From Acinetobacter sp. B51(2017) (GTDB taxonomy: Bacteria > Pseudomonadota > Gammaproteobacteria > Pseudomonadales > Moraxellaceae): DNA of 64,000 nt. A program made the position numbers and the translations under genes. Location of the stretch: NCBI RefSeq assembly GCF_003711395.1, contig NZ_PJRJ01000001.1, forward strand, positions 182,482-246,481, written 5' to 3'. Numbering within the stretch: the stretch's first letter is position 1; each line of letters starts with the position of its first letter. Shown one piece after another: positions 1 through 10,144 of the stretch. The notes below the pieces were generated by a model. The model was given only the letters and a program-made list of their open reading frames with translations. It made no database searches and was not told the DNA's origin.

Positions 1-123
1 AAAGTCATGTAACTTTGTAGCATCTCTCCCAAGCTTCTCCATATTTAACCACTTGGCAACTGTTAGATTAACGCCATTGAAATCATTTTTAGTTTTAAGT
101 CCATGTGGACATGGAGAATCCCT

Positions 124-552
124 ATGAAATTGAATACTGTATTCATGAGTGCTTTACTGGCTAGCGCCTCTATGCTCACTGTATCTGCCCATGCTGATAG
201 TACTGCTCGTGTAGCAGCTGCAAGTGCCTTAGGTAGTGTTGCAGGAACTGCTTTAGGTAAAAATATTGGCGGTAATACGGGTGCAACATTGGGTGCTGCT
301 TTAGGTGGAGCAGGCGGCGCAGCAGTGGCAAGTAATAAGAGAAATCGTACTGAATCTGCCATCGGTGGTGCATTAGGTGGTGGTACGGGTTATGCCGTGG
401 GTAAAAATATAGGCGGTAGTAACGGCGGTTATATTGGTTCTGCTTTAGGTGCGGCAGGTGGTGCAGCTTTAGGTAACAAAATTGCCAAAGATAAAGCCGC
501 TGACAAACGTGCCCAACAGCGTGGCAAAAAATATTGGAAAAAACGTCGTTAA
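124..552 (+). CDS. Glycine-zipper envelope protein (paralog 1)
   Basis: A 142-residue protein with an N-terminal signal peptide (Lys at position 2, hydrophobic core, cleavage likely after SAHA near residue 25). Most of the rest is repeats of small residues such as SALGSVAGTALGKNIGG, the glycine-zipper pattern of proteins that insert in or pack against membranes. The C-terminus is very basic (ends KKYWKKRR). I chose the ATG at 124 over the upstream ATG at 103 because a GGAGA motif lies about 8 bases before it and the signal peptide then starts naturally. A closely related paralog follows at 747. Exact role unknown; outer-membrane or periplasmic association is inferred from the composition. Confidence 0.8.
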   Translation: MKLNTVFMSALLASASMLTVSAHADSTARVAAASALGSVAGTALGKNIGGNTGATLGAALGGAGGAAVASNKRNRTESAIGGALGGGTGYAVGKNIGGSNGGYIGSALGAAGGAALGNKIAKDKAADKRAQQRGKKYWKKRR

Positions 553-570
553 TTCATGACCTAATATTCG

Positions 571-592
571 GCAGCCTTAAGGCTGCTTTTTT
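571..592 (+). terminator. Rho-independent terminator
   Basis: A perfect 6-bp stem GCAGCC/GGCTGC with a TTAA loop is followed by a run of six T. It lies about 20 bases after the first glycine-zipper gene, so the two paralogs are probably separate transcription units. Confidence 0.8.
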
Positions 593-746
593 AATGCTTT
601 TTCATTTAACTATGAATGTATTAAGAAGCATAGTTAACTCAAAATTACACTTTGCAATATTGATAACACTTGAGCTTGCATGTTCATCCGCAACTTCTGT
701 TTAAGCTTATTGTGAGAAATAAAGACAAGTATGCTGGAGTTCTGCT

Positions 747-1211
747 ATGAAATTTCATTCAATTTTAGTGGCTGGGGTGATTGCAACTGCTGGCTTAGGT
801 GCTACCACGGTTCAAGCTGCCAGTAACACTCGTGTTGCAGCAAGTTCTGCTTTAGGCAGTGTCCTTGGTGCAGCCGTGGGGCAGCGTTTGGGCGGTGACA
901 CAGGCGCAATGATTGGTTCTGCCTTAGGTGGCGCGGGTGCTGCGGCAGCCAGTGCAGATCGGCGTGATCGTAACGCTGCTGCCATTGGTTCAGCACTGGG
1001 TAGTGCTGGAGGTTATAGTGTTGGTAACAGTGTGGGCGGCAATAGTGGCGGTTTAATTGGTGCTGCTTTAGGCGGTGCTGGCGGTTCGGTCTTAGCTAAA
1101 AAGATCAATGATGACCGTCGTTATGATGACAATGAGCAGCGTCGTTATCAGCAACGTGACTATCGCTACAACAACTATGGCTATAATAAAGGACGTTATA
1201 ACCGACATTAA
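747..1211 (+). CDS. Glycine-zipper envelope protein (paralog 2)
   Basis: A 154-residue protein with a signal peptide ([16 protein letters not shown], cleavage near TVQAA). Its glycine-zipper repeats (for example [17 protein letters not shown]) match the preceding gene in order and spacing, so the pair is a tandem duplication. The tail differs: it is rich in Arg, Tyr, Asp, Gln and Asn ([15 protein letters not shown] type) instead of Lys/Arg. A GGAG motif sits 8 bases before the ATG. Function unknown. The polar Tyr/Arg tail suggests a divergent interaction surface, but this is inference only. Confidence 0.8.
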   Translation: MKFHSILVAGVIATAGLGATTVQAASNTRVAASSALGSVLGAAVGQRLGGDTGAMIGSALGGAGAAAASADRRDRNAAAIGSALGSAGGYSVGNSVGGNSGGLIGAALGGAGGSVLAKKINDDRRYDDNEQRRYQQRDYRYNNYGYNKGRYNRH

Positions 1212-1228
1212 GTTGGCCACTCATTCAT

Positions 1229-1254
1229 AGCACCCTTTTGGGTGCTTTTTATTT
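1229..1254 (+). terminator. Rho-independent terminator
   Basis: The stem AGCACCC/GGGTGCT is followed by TTTTTATTT, directly after the second glycine-zipper gene. Its T-run abuts the operator-like repeats of the next gene. Confidence 0.8.
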
Positions 1255-1307
1255 ATCGAGTATTTTCGATATACAACAGTGCACTTATATCGTATTATTT
1301 CGATATA
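1254..1307 (+). promoter_or_regulatory. Two tandem inverted repeats, probable repressor operators
   Basis: Two copies of the dyad TATCG-N8-CGATA are present. The first is 1254-1271; the second, extended to TATATCG-N8-CGATATA, is 1286-1307. Their centres are 34 bases apart. The second ends 20 bases before the ATG of the flavin monooxygenase gene, where a repressor would block transcription or initiation. No regulator gene is adjacent in the window. Confidence 0.6.
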
Positions 1308-1327
1308 TAAAAATGAATGAGATTGTT

Positions 1328-2329
1328 ATGCGTACTTTAGCCGATACTCGCTTTTCTATTTTAGAACTTGCCCCTGTGCGCGAAGGTCATACGATTCAAG
1401 ATGCATTACACCATGCACTGACTTTAGCACAACATGCCGAAAAATTAGGCTTTGAACGACTCTGGCTGGCGGAACATCATAATATGGCAGGCATTGCCAG
1501 CTCTGCCACCAGTGTGTTGCTGGGTTATATTTTAGCCAACACGCAAAGTATCAAAGTCGGTTCAGGGGGCGTAATGTTACCAAACCATGCTCCCTTAATT
1601 GTGGCTGAGCAATTTGGTACTTTAGCGACTTTATATCCTCAGCGTGTTGAACTGGGATTAGGTCGTGCGCCCGGCACAGACCCAACCACCATGCGTGCTT
1701 TACGTCGGGGTCAGCAAGAAACCGAAGATCAATTTCCACAAGATGTACTCGAGATTTTACGCTACTTTAAAGACCCAGAACCAGGTCAGCGTATTGTTGC
1801 CACGCCAGGACAAAGTACGCATGTACCCGTGTGGCTCTTAGGTTCAAGCTTATTTAGTGCGCAACTAGCGGCACGTTTAGGTTTACCCTACTCCTTTGCT
1901 TCGCACTTTGCCCCGCGCATGCTAGGTCTAGCCATTCAGCTGTACCGCGATAATTTCCAACCCTCAGAATATTTAAGTCAACCTTATGTGTCGATAGGTG
2001 TGCCGACGGTGATTGCCGAAACAGATGAACAGGCGCAGTATTTAGCCACCACCCCTTATCAACGTATTTTAAATATGTTTAGAGGTACACGCGGCCTACT
2101 GCCTCAACCTGTGGAAAGCATGGATGGGCTTTGGTCACCTATGGAGCAACGTGCTGTAGATGATTTTTATGCTTTGGCACAAATTGGTTCGCCTGCTACG
2201 GTCAAAGCAGGTTTACAACAATTGCTGCAAAAATATGCGGTCGATGAGTTTATCTTTACTTGTGACATCTATGATACCGAACAACGTTTAGCCAATTTTA
2301 GTTATTTAAACCAGATAAAATTGGTCTAA
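1328..2329 (+). CDS. Luciferase-like (LLM class) flavin-dependent monooxygenase
   Basis: A 333-residue protein of the bacterial luciferase-like superfamily, which uses reduced FMN or F420 in a TIM barrel to oxidise small organic substrates. Family hallmarks visible are the start [13 protein letters not shown], the [11 protein letters not shown] strand near residue 45, [19 protein letters not shown], and [11 protein letters not shown] near residues 110-120. The length is normal for the single-component subgroup. I placed the start at the ATG at 1328, because the longer reading frame upstream runs through a terminator and two operator-like dyads. The substrate cannot be told from sequence. The double dyad in the promoter suggests tight, probably inducible control. 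Confidence 0.85.
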   Translation: MRTLADTRFSILELAPVREGHTIQDALHHALTLAQHAEKLGFERLWLAEHHNMAGIASSATSVLLGYILANTQSIKVGSGGVMLPNHAPLIVAEQFGTLATLYPQRVELGLGRAPGTDPTTMRALRRGQQETEDQFPQDVLEILRYFKDPEPGQRIVATPGQSTHVPVWLLGSSLFSAQLAARLGLPYSFASHFAPRMLGLAIQLYRDNFQPSEYLSQPYVSIGVPTVIAETDEQAQYLATTPYQRILNMFRGTRGLLPQPVESMDGLWSPMEQRAVDDFYALAQIGSPATVKAGLQQLLQKYAVDEFIFTCDIYDTEQRLANFSYLNQIKLV

Positions 2330-2349
2330 TTGGTATTTATCTAAAACCA

Positions 2350-2384
2350 AGCACCATTTATTTAAATGATAATGGTGCTTTTTC
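2350..2384 (+). terminator. Terminator of the flavin monooxygenase gene
   Basis: The stem AGCACCAT/ATGGTGCT is followed by TTTTT, just after the gene end. Confidence 0.65.
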
Positions 2385-2532
2385 TGAGATTATTTTAAAT
2401 AATTTGATTAAAAAATGAACATTTGATTGCAGGGTTTTAGCGCAATATCATCATTATCACTAAGCTAAATGACAGCACTATACTCATTTATTTATATTAT
2501 TTTTCTATTAATCCAAAGCTCAAACCAAGCTT

Positions 2533-2555
2533 GGCAGCCATCTTGCATGGCTGCC
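2533..2555 (-). terminator. Hairpin after ppsR
   Basis: A perfect 9-bp inverted repeat GGCAGCCAT/ATGGCTGCC with a 5-base loop lies 7 bases beyond the ppsR stop codon. It has no good T-run on the minus strand, so it may be a weak terminator or a 3'-end stabiliser. Confidence 0.45.
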
Positions 2556-2562
2556 CAAACGA

Positions 2563-3399
2563 CTAACCAATACGACGTTTCAGCCCTGTCATTTGTAAAA
2601 CGCGGGTTGAAATTTCTTCAATCGACATTTCAGACACATTTAAGTATTTAATCCCTTCCGAGATGTAAATCCCTTCAATAGCACGTAATTCCATTTGGCA
2701 TTGGCTAAAGCTGGCATAACGACTATTGGCTTTACGTTCGGTACGAATCGCCACCAAACGGTCTGCATCAATCATTAAACCAAACAATTTATGCTTATGT
2801 GGGCGTAAAACTGCAGGCAAACGGTTGTCATCTAAGTCTTCTTCGGTCAATGGATAATTCGCAACCCGAATACCAAATTGCAGTGACAAGTAAATCGATG
2901 TTGGGGTTTTGCCTGAACGCGACACGCCAATTAGGATTAAATCAGCTTTATCATAGTGACGGGTACGCGCGCCATCGTCATTATCTAAGGCAAAATGCAC
3001 TGCATCAATACGGGCTTTATACGACTCTGAATCGGTCACGGCATGAGTTTGTCCGACTAAAGTTGTAGGTGAGGTGCCTAACTCCTCAGAAAGTTTACTA
3101 ATTAAGCCCTCAAAAACATCCAAATTAATCGCGTTGGCAGTATTGATAATATCGCGGACATAAGGATCAACCAAAGTATCAAACACCAGTGGTTTTTCTC
3201 CATCAGAATCAGCACGTTGGTTGATTTCAGCCACCACATTCATCGCTGCTTCTTCAGAGCTAATATAGGGGATAATATGGATATCAAAGTCCACATGTGG
3301 GAACTGCGCCAGTAGCGAGTGACCTAAGGTTTCTGCCGTAATTGCAGTGCCATCGGAAATGAAAAACACACTGCGCTTAATCGGTTTCTCGTCTGACAT
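2563..3399 (-). CDS. ppsR: PEP synthase regulatory protein (kinase/pyrophosphorylase)
   Basis: A 278-residue member of the DUF299/PSRP family. These proteins phosphorylate PEP synthase with ADP to inactivate it and remove the phosphate with Pi to reactivate it. Visible hallmarks are the N-terminal FFISDGTAITAETLGHSLL, the P-loop GVSRSGKTPTS near residue 155, and the conserved YANYPL-type segment RVANYPLTEEDL. The start is the ATG at 3399, which has AAGGAG about 9 bases upstream; a TTG one codon earlier is less likely. It is divergent from its target ppsA, the usual arrangement. Confidence 0.92.
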   Translation of the reverse strand: MSDEKPIKRSVFFISDGTAITAETLGHSLLAQFPHVDFDIHIIPYISSEEAAMNVVAEINQRADSDGEKPLVFDTLVDPYVRDIINTANAINLDVFEGLISKLSEELGTSPTTLVGQTHAVTDSESYKARIDAVHFALDNDDGARTRHYDKADLILIGVSRSGKTPTSIYLSLQFGIRVANYPLTEEDLDDNRLPAVLRPHKHKLFGLMIDADRLVAIRTERKANSRYASFSQCQMELRAIEGIYISEGIKYLNVSEMSIEEISTRVLQMTGLKRRIG

Positions 3400-3470
3400 C
3401 AAATTTTCTCCTTAAATATTTGTCTAAGTGCGCGATTATCTTTATAGTAAACCCATCTTACATGAGAGTC

Positions 3471-3501
3471 GCTTAGTAAAAATATAAAAACTAAGCTTTT
3501 T
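3471..3501 (+). promoter_or_regulatory. Stem-loop in the ppsA leader
   Basis: GCTTAG and CTAAGC form a 6-bp stem with a 14-base A-rich loop, followed by five T. It sits about 55 bases before the ppsA start. The CTAAG at 3424 could pair with the same CTTAG instead, so an alternative fold exists. It could be an attenuator or chance in AT-rich DNA. Confidence 0.3.
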
Positions 3502-3554
3502 CATAAAATCATGCCGAGATAGTGATTCATACTGCAAAAAGTGGAGTAACAACT

Positions 3555-5936
3555 TTGGAAGCGCGCGTAATTGGTCTGGAAAAATTAGGGAAACACGACG
3601 TTGAACTCGTGGGTGGTAAAAACTCATCTCTAGGCGAGATGATTAGCCATTTAGCTAACGCTGGTGTATCAGTACCAGGTGGCTTCGCGACAACCGCACA
3701 AGCGTATCGTGAATTCCTCGAGCAAAGTGGCCTAAACGCTAAAATTAACGCTGAGCTTGCTGCATTAGACGTGGATGATGTCAATGCCCTTGCTGAAACA
3801 GGCGCTAAAATTCGTCAATGGATTGTAGAAACTCCGCTTACTGCAGGTTTAGAACAAGAAGTTCGTGCTGCATTTGCAGAACTTTCAAACGGCAACCCTG
3901 ATATCGCGGTTGCCGTTCGTTCATCTGCGACAGCAGAAGACTTACCTGACGCATCATTTGCCGGTCAACAAGAAACTTTCTTAAACATCCGTGGTATCGA
4001 CAACGTATTGATCGCGATTAAAGAAGTATTCGCATCTTTATACAACGACCGCGCGATTTCTTACCGTGTACACCAAAACTTTGCCCATGACGTGGTAGCG
4101 TTATCGGCAGGTGTACAACGTATGGTTCGTTCTGAAACTGGTGCTGCGGGTGTAATGTTCACACTTGATACAGAATCAGGCTTCCGTGACGCGGTATTTA
4201 TTACTGCATCTTATGGTTTGGGTGAAATGGTGGTTCAAGGTGCGGTTAACCCTGACGAATTCTACATCTCTAAACCATTGCTTAAAGCAGGTAAACACGC
4301 AGTTTTACGTCGTAACTTAGGTTCTAAACATCAAAAGATGATTTATGGTCAAGAAGCGTCTGCGGGTAAATCTGTATCTATCGTTGAAGTAGATAAAGCT
4401 GAACGTCAACAGTTCGCCTTAAATGACCACGAATTACAAGAACTTGCAAAACAAGCGCTGATCATTGAAGACCATTACGGTGCGCCAATGGACATCGAAT
4501 GGGCAAAAGATGGTGATGACGGTTTAATCTATATCGTTCAAGCACGTCCAGAAACTGTAAAAAGCCGTGAAAATGTCGGTACTATGGAACGTTACCTATT
4601 AAAACAAAAAGGTAATGTACTGTGTGAAGGTCGTTCAATCGGTCAACGTATTGGTTCTGGTCGCGTACGTATCGTAACGTCTATTAAAGAAATGGACAAA
4701 GTACAAGACGGTGATGTACTTGTATCTGACATGACTGACCCAGATTGGGAACCAGTCATGAAACGTGCTGCTGCGATTGTGACTAACCGTGGTGGTCGTA
4801 CTTGTCACGCGGCAATTATTGCGCGTGAACTTGGTGTGCCTGCAATCGTGGGTTGTGGTAATGCAACTGAGCTTTTAACTGACGGTCAAGAAGTAACTGT
4901 ATCATGTGCTGAAGGTGATACTGGTTTCATCTACGAAGGTGCATTAGATTTCGAAATTCAAAAGAATTCGATCGAATCTATGCCTGAACTTCCGTTTAAA
5001 GTGATGATGAACGTGGGTAACCCTGATCGTGCCTTTGACTTTGCGCAAATTCCAAACGCAGGTATTGGTCTAGCACGTCTAGAGTTCATCATTAACCGTA
5101 TGATCGGTGTGCATCCTAAAGCATTACTCAACATTGACAGCCTACCACGCGAAACGCGTGCTGCTGTGATGGCACGTACTGCAGGTTATGCATCTCCAAT
5201 TGAATTCTATGTTGAGAAATTAGTTGAAGGTATTTCTACCCTTGCGGCTGCATTTGCTGACAAACCAGTGATCGTACGTATGTCTGACTTTAAGTCAAAC
5301 GAATACGCAAACTTGATCGGTGGTAAGTTATACGAGCCAGAAGAAGAAAACCCAATGCTTGGTTTCCGTGGTGCAAGCCGCTACGTGTCTGACAACTTCC
5401 GTGACTGCTTCGAATTAGAATGCCGTGCGTTGAAGAAAGTACGTGACGAAATGGGCTTAACCAACATTCAAATCATGATTCCTTTTGTACGTACAGTTGC
5501 AGAAGCGAAACGTGTGATTGAATTATTAGCGCTTAACGGTCTTAAACGTGGTGAAAATGGTCTTAAAGTGATCATGATGTGTGAACTTCCAACCAACGCA
5601 TTGTTAGCTGAACAGTTCCTTGAACACTTTGATGGTTTCTCTATCGGTTCTAACGACTTAACGCAGTTAACACTAGGCCTAGACCGTGACTCTGGTATCG
5701 TATCGCACTTGTTTGACGAACGTGATGCTGCTGTGAAAGTATTACTTTCTATGGCAATTCAAGCATGCCGTAAAGCGGGTAAATATGTGGGTATCTGTGG
5801 TCAAGGCCCTTCAGATCACCCTGACCTTGCAAAATGGCTCATGGAACAAGGTATTGACTCAGTATCTTTAAACCCAGACTCAGTACTTGAGACTTGGTTC
5901 TTCTTAGCTGAAGAAGAAAAAGCTCAACAAGCTTAA
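3555..5936 (+). CDS. ppsA: Phosphoenolpyruvate synthase
   Basis: A 793-residue enzyme (E. coli PpsA has 792) that makes PEP from pyruvate and ATP for gluconeogenesis. The domains in order are the PPDK/PEP-utiliser nucleotide-binding domain ([17 protein letters not shown] onward), the swivelling phosphohistidine domain with the phosphoacceptor His in [14 protein letters not shown] near residue 422, and the PEP/pyruvate TIM barrel ending with the catalytic Cys in [12 protein letters not shown] chose the TTG at 3555 as start because GGAG lies 8 bases before it and the protein then begins like its relatives. A GTG at 3522 would add 11 residues. Regulated post-translationally by the divergent ppsR product. 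Confidence 0.95.
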   Translation: MEARVIGLEKLGKHDVELVGGKNSSLGEMISHLANAGVSVPGGFATTAQAYREFLEQSGLNAKINAELAALDVDDVNALAETGAKIRQWIVETPLTAGLEQEVRAAFAELSNGNPDIAVAVRSSATAEDLPDASFAGQQETFLNIRGIDNVLIAIKEVFASLYNDRAISYRVHQNFAHDVVALSAGVQRMVRSETGAAGVMFTLDTESGFRDAVFITASYGLGEMVVQGAVNPDEFYISKPLLKAGKHAVLRRNLGSKHQKMIYGQEASAGKSVSIVEVDKAERQQFALNDHELQELAKQALIIEDHYGAPMDIEWAKDGDDGLIYIVQARPETVKSRENVGTMERYLLKQKGNVLCEGRSIGQRIGSGRVRIVTSIKEMDKVQDGDVLVSDMTDPDWEPVMKRAAAIVTNRGGRTCHAAIIARELGVPAIVGCGNATELLTDGQEVTVSCAEGDTGFIYEGALDFEIQKNSIESMPELPFKVMMNVGNPDRAFDFAQIPNAGIGLARLEFIINRMIGVHPKALLNIDSLPRETRAAVMARTAGYASPIEFYVEKLVEGISTLAAAFADKPVIVRMSDFKSNEYANLIGGKLYEPEEENPMLGFRGASRYVSDNFRDCFELECRALKKVRDEMGLTNIQIMIPFVRTVAEAKRVIELLALNGLKRGENGLKVIMMCELPTNALLAEQFLEHFDGFSIGSNDLTQLTLGLDRDSGIVSHLFDERDAAVKVLLSMAIQACRKAGKYVGICGQGPSDHPDLAKWLMEQGIDSVSLNPDSVLETWFFLAEEEKAQQA

Positions 5937-5950
5937 CAATCTGTGTTAAA

Positions 5951-5978
5951 AAAAGACCCATTCATGGGTCTTTTTTTT
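5951..5978 (+). terminator. ppsA terminator
   Basis: AAAAGACCCA and TGGGTCTTTT form a strong stem followed by a T8 run. Confidence 0.9.
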
Positions 5979-6005
5979 ATTTTCCGTTTTTGAGATTAAA
6001 TCTTT

Positions 6006-6761
6006 ATGCAAATATATTTGGCACGCAATAATCAACAAGCTGGTCCGTATAGCTTAGAACAACTCAATCAGATGTTGGCCAGCCAGCAGGTCTTGCTCAC
6101 CGATTTAGCTTGGCATCAGGGTTTAACTGAATGGAAAACCTTAGGTGAATTAACTCAAGGTCAATTGGTCTATCAACCTACAGGTTATACAGCTCCAGCT
6201 CCAACCACATTTGAACCCAAAATTGAAGTACACAATAAGGTACAGCCTCATACTGAGCTTGCCTCGATTGGTCAACGTGCAGTGGCCAAAGTTTTAGATT
6301 TGCTACTATGGTTACCCACTGCAGCCATTCCTTCATTTTTCTTGCAAGCGGAGCAAATGCAGCAGCTCAGCGCCTTACAAGAAAAAATGCAAAATGCCAC
6401 TACAGCAGCGCAAAGCAGTCAATTGCAATCAGAATTATTTGCCTTAATTCCAGATCAAGCATGGCAAATGATGTTGGTGTACATTGTGGTGATGTTGGCG
6501 ATTCAAGCGGTGTTAATTAGTAAAACCGGTCAAAGTATAGGTAAACGTTTAACCAAAATTCAGATTGTTGATCAACACGATCACGCTCCCGTTAATCTCT
6601 GGCGCGGCTTTACCTTACGCAGCTTTGTGTTTATTTTCCTAAACTTAATGCTTTTTCCCTTTATTACACTACTCGATTATGCCTTTGGCTTTGGTCAAAA
6701 GCGTCAAACTTTGCACGATAAGTTAGCAAAAACCACGGTGATTAAGAAGCAAAAACAATAA
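6006..6761 (+). CDS. RDD-family membrane protein with N-terminal GYF_2 domain
   Basis: 251 residues. Residues 1-55 resemble the GYF_2/DUF4339 module (IYLARNNQQAGPYSLEQL, then a W-containing DLAWHQGLTEWKTLGEL), which probably binds peptides. After a proline-rich linker comes an RDD domain with the signature ASIGQRAVAKVLDLLLWL near residue 85 and GQSIGKRLTKIQIVD. Three to four membrane segments are visible (LLLWLPTAAIPSFFL, MMLVYIVVMLAIQAVLI, FVFIFLNLMLFPFITLL). RDD proteins are inner-membrane proteins, some linked to Na+/H+ exchange; the role here is unknown. Single gene with its own terminator. Confidence 0.8.
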   Translation: MQIYLARNNQQAGPYSLEQLNQMLASQQVLLTDLAWHQGLTEWKTLGELTQGQLVYQPTGYTAPAPTTFEPKIEVHNKVQPHTELASIGQRAVAKVLDLLLWLPTAAIPSFFLQAEQMQQLSALQEKMQNATTAAQSSQLQSELFALIPDQAWQMMLVYIVVMLAIQAVLISKTGQSIGKRLTKIQIVDQHDHAPVNLWRGFTLRSFVFIFLNLMLFPFITLLDYAFGFGQKRQTLHDKLAKTTVIKKQKQ

Positions 6762-6763
6762 CA

Positions 6764-6791
6764 AAAAAAGAGGCGTTTAACGCCTCTTTTT
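6764..6791 (+). terminator. Terminator of the RDD gene
   Basis: AAAAGAGGCGTT/AACGCCTCTTTTT stem-loop with a T-run, directly after the stop codon. Confidence 0.85.
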
Positions 6792-7053
6792 AAATCCAGA
6801 ACCTTGATATTGCAACAAAATTATGTGCCCTATAATTCAAATCCGAGTAAAAAAATCAGTTTTTAATACAGTCATTTAAAGCACTTTTATGTATAGCTTA
6901 GTTTGTTGATATAGGGCATAATGCCTCAAACGTAGCGGTGTCTCATCATTGAGAGGATTTTTCACATCTGAAAAAAGGCTTTTCAATCATGCGACACTTA
7001 TAATCGCTATCCCCATATTATTAGGGAATGGGACTCTTCACCGAGGTTGTAAA

Positions 7054-8148
7054 ATGAGACAAACGACTTTAGCTGTATTGTCTTTATCCGCAATGGCTGC
7101 GCTCTTAACTGGGTGTGGCGGTGATATGGTACTTCTAAACTCTAAAGGTCCAGTCGCAGCAGGTCAATCAGACTTGATGATGAAAGCGATCTATTTAATG
7201 CTATTGGTGGTGATTCCATCAATCGTTATGGCATTATGGTTTGGTTGGAAATATCGCGCGTCGAATAAAGATGCAGACTATAAACCTACATGGGCACACT
7301 CAACTGCAATTGAGATTGTAGTATGGGGTATCCCTGTAATTATTATTGGTATTCTTGCGTATTTAACGTGGTGGGGTTCACACAAATATGACCCATACCG
7401 TCCGCTTGAATCTGATAAAGCACCACTAACAGTTCAAGTAATTGCTGAACAGTTCAAATGGATCTTTATCTACCCAGAACAAGAAATTGCGACAGTAAAC
7501 GAATTACGCTTCCCGGAACAAACTCCGCTTAGCCTTCGTTTAACATCTAACTTCACAATGAACTCGTTCTTTATCCCAGCATTATCTGGTCAGATCTATG
7601 CGATGGCGGGTATGCAGACGCATTTGAATATGTTGGCTAACGAACCAGGTGTATTCCGCGGTTTCTCTTCGAATTACTCAGGTTACGGCTTCTCACAAAT
7701 GCGCTTTAAAGCTCATGCTGTGACAAATGCTCAGTTTACTGAATGGGTATCTGCGATTAAAGCAGGTAACGGTACTTCTGTGAACGCTGAAGCAGTACAA
7801 AAAACTGTTTTAGACCAAGCTGAATTTGCATCACTACGTGATGGTAACCGTTCAGAGAAACAAATCGCTGCAATGGTCCGTAACGCGAAAACTGATTTAG
7901 AGAAGCAGCTTGCTGCAACAGCTGAAGCTGAAGGTGCATATAAAACTCAGCCTCATCCTGTGACTTACTACTCTTCAGTTGAACCTAAACTGTTTGAATC
8001 TGTGATCAACAAGTACATGTCGAACTACCATGGTGCTGACCATTCAGCAGCAAAAGTAGACGCTGTGCCTGCACATGATGCTGTTGCGGCTGCAGAAATT
8101 GCTGCTGTAAATGCTGAACAACCTGCTTCTTCAGTTGTAGGGGAATAA
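7054..8148 (+). CDS. cyoA: Cytochrome bo3 ubiquinol oxidase subunit II
   Basis: A 364-residue lipoprotein with lipobox LLTGC (Cys21). Two membrane segments follow (LMLLVVIPSIVMALWFGWKY and IVVWGIPVIIIGILAYLTWW), then a periplasmic cupredoxin-like domain containing FKWIFIYPEQ. It lacks the Cu-A ligands, as expected for a quinol oxidase. It is about 50 residues longer than E. coli CyoA because of an Ala-rich C-terminal extension. The start at 7054 is preceded by GAGG at a 7-base spacing and begins a proper signal peptide; an upstream in-frame start at 6949 would bury the signal. First gene of cyoABCDE, the proton-pumping terminal oxidase used under aerobic conditions. Confidence 0.95.
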   Translation: MRQTTLAVLSLSAMAALLTGCGGDMVLLNSKGPVAAGQSDLMMKAIYLMLLVVIPSIVMALWFGWKYRASNKDADYKPTWAHSTAIEIVVWGIPVIIIGILAYLTWWGSHKYDPYRPLESDKAPLTVQVIAEQFKWIFIYPEQEIATVNELRFPEQTPLSLRLTSNFTMNSFFIPALSGQIYAMAGMQTHLNMLANEPGVFRGFSSNYSGYGFSQMRFKAHAVTNAQFTEWVSAIKAGNGTSVNAEAVQKTVLDQAEFASLRDGNRSEKQIAAMVRNAKTDLEKQLAATAEAEGAYKTQPHPVTYYSSVEPKLFESVINKYMSNYHGADHSAAKVDAVPAHDAVAAAEIAAVNAEQPASSVVGE

Positions 8149-8151
8149 GAC

Positions 8152-10140
8152 ATGAGCTTCTTAGGTAAGTTAAATGTAGACGCGATCCCGTACGATCCAA
8201 TCGTACAGGTGACCGTTCTCATGATGATTTTAGGTGGTATCGCAGTATTTGCAGGTATCACTTATTTCAAAAAATGGGGCTACTTGTGGAACGAATGGTT
8301 CACATCAGTCGACCATAAAAAAATTGGTATTATGTACCTGTTCGTATCGATCATCATGTTATTACGTGGTTTCGCCGATGCGATCATGATGCGTCTTCAA
8401 CTGTTCCTTGCAAAAGGCGGCGGTGAAGGCTATCTACACCCAGAACACTATGACCAGATCTTCACCGCCCACGGTGTCATTATGATCTTCTTCGTAGCAA
8501 TGGGTCTTGTTGTTGGTTTAATGAACATCTCTGTACCACTGCAAATTGGTGCACGTGACGTTGCCTTCCCATTATTAAACTCTTTAAGCTTCTGGTTATT
8601 TGCCGGCGCTGCGGGCTTAATGATGGTTTCTCTTGCGCTTGGTGAATTCGCTGCAACAGGTTGGATGGCTTATCCACCACTGTCAGGTATCGAATACTCT
8701 CCTGGCGTAGGTATGGACTACTATATCTGGGCACTGCAAATTTCAGGTTTAGGTACGCTTTTAACGGGTGTTAACTTCTTCGTTACCATCATCAAAATGC
8801 GTGCACCTGGCATGAAGTTAATGGATATGCCGATTTTCACTTGGACATCTTTATGTACATCTGTGTTAATCATCGCATCATTCCCTGTATTAACTGCAAC
8901 AATTGCAATGCTTACCCTTGACCGTTACTTCGGTTTCCACTTCTTTACCAACGACATGGGTGGTAGCCCAATGTTGTATGTAAACTTGATTTGGACTTGG
9001 GGTCACCCAGAAGTATACATTCTGATTTTACCTGCATTTGGTATTTACTCAGAAGTGGTATCAACGTTCTCTCGTAAAACGTTGTTCGGTTACAAATCTA
9101 TGGTGTATGCAACCATCGCGATCACAGTACTTGCGTTCGTGGTATGGTTACACCACTTCTTTACCATGGGTGCTGGTGCCAACGTTAACGCGTTCTTCGG
9201 TATCATGACCATGATTATTGCGATCCCAACGGGTGTGAAAATCTTCTCTTGGTTATTCACCATGTATAAGGGCCGCATTACATTTACCACACCAATGCTT
9301 TGGACACTTGGCTTCCTTGTGACTTTTGGTATCGGTGGTTTAACGGGCGTATTAATGGCGGTTCCACCAGCGGACTTCTTAGTACATAACTCGTTATTCT
9401 TAATCGCTCACTTCCATAACGTAATTATTGGTGGTGTAGTGTTTGGTATGTTCGCAGGTATCATTTTCTACTGGCCAAAAATGTTTGGTTGGAGACTCAA
9501 TGAAACTTGGGGTAAAGCTGCATTCTGGTTCTGGTTCTTCGGTTTCTACTTTGCATTCATGCCGTTATATATCCTTGGTTTCATGGGTATGACACGTCGT
9601 CTGAATACATATGACAACCCTGAATGGGATCCGTACTTAGCCATTGCTTTATTCGGTTCTGTACTGGTATTGTTTGGTATTCTTTGCTTCATTATGCAAA
9701 TCGTGGTTGGTTTCTTACAACGTAACCAACGTATCGACTACACAGGCGACGCATGGGATGGCCGTACTTTAGAATGGGCAACTTCTTCTCCTGCTCCGTT
9801 CTATAACTTTGCACATCTTCCGAAGATCAATGGTATTGATACTTTCTGGAATGACAAAGAAAACGGTATTGCTTACGCAAAACCAACTAAGTACGAAGAC
9901 ATCCATATGCCGACAAACCGTGCTGCTGGTTTCGTGATTGCCATGATCCTGACAGTAATGGGCTTTGCTTTAATCTGGCATATCTGGTGGCTTGCTATTG
10001 CAACGTTTGTCGCATCAATCATTGCCTTCATCGTATCTTCGTTCACGAAGAAAGTGGACTACTATGTTCCTGCGGCTGAAGTTGAGCGTATTGAAAACGA
10101 ACGCTATGCGATCCTTGAAAAACACTTGAAGAAGGACTAA
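8152..10140 (+). CDS. cyoB: Cytochrome bo3 ubiquinol oxidase subunit I
   Basis: A 662-residue heme-copper oxidase subunit I with about 15 membrane segments. It carries the low-spin heme His in [11 protein letters not shown], the Cu-B His-Tyr site in [14 protein letters not shown], the His pair in WLHHFFTMG, and the heme ligands in [13 protein letters not shown]. This subunit binds heme b and heme o3, reduces O2 to water and pumps protons. It starts 3 bases after cyoA and so is translationally linked. Length matches E. coli CyoB (663). Confidence 0.97.
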   Translation: MSFLGKLNVDAIPYDPIVQVTVLMMILGGIAVFAGITYFKKWGYLWNEWFTSVDHKKIGIMYLFVSIIMLLRGFADAIMMRLQLFLAKGGGEGYLHPEHYDQIFTAHGVIMIFFVAMGLVVGLMNISVPLQIGARDVAFPLLNSLSFWLFAGAAGLMMVSLALGEFAATGWMAYPPLSGIEYSPGVGMDYYIWALQISGLGTLLTGVNFFVTIIKMRAPGMKLMDMPIFTWTSLCTSVLIIASFPVLTATIAMLTLDRYFGFHFFTNDMGGSPMLYVNLIWTWGHPEVYILILPAFGIYSEVVSTFSRKTLFGYKSMVYATIAITVLAFVVWLHHFFTMGAGANVNAFFGIMTMIIAIPTGVKIFSWLFTMYKGRITFTTPMLWTLGFLVTFGIGGLTGVLMAVPPADFLVHNSLFLIAHFHNVIIGGVVFGMFAGIIFYWPKMFGWRLNETWGKAAFWFWFFGFYFAFMPLYILGFMGMTRRLNTYDNPEWDPYLAIALFGSVLVLFGILCFIMQIVVGFLQRNQRIDYTGDAWDGRTLEWATSSPAPFYNFAHLPKINGIDTFWNDKENGIAYAKPTKYEDIHMPTNRAAGFVIAMILTVMGFALIWHIWWLAIATFVASIIAFIVSSFTKKVDYYVPAAEVERIENERYAILEKHLKKD

Positions 10141-10144
10141 GACA

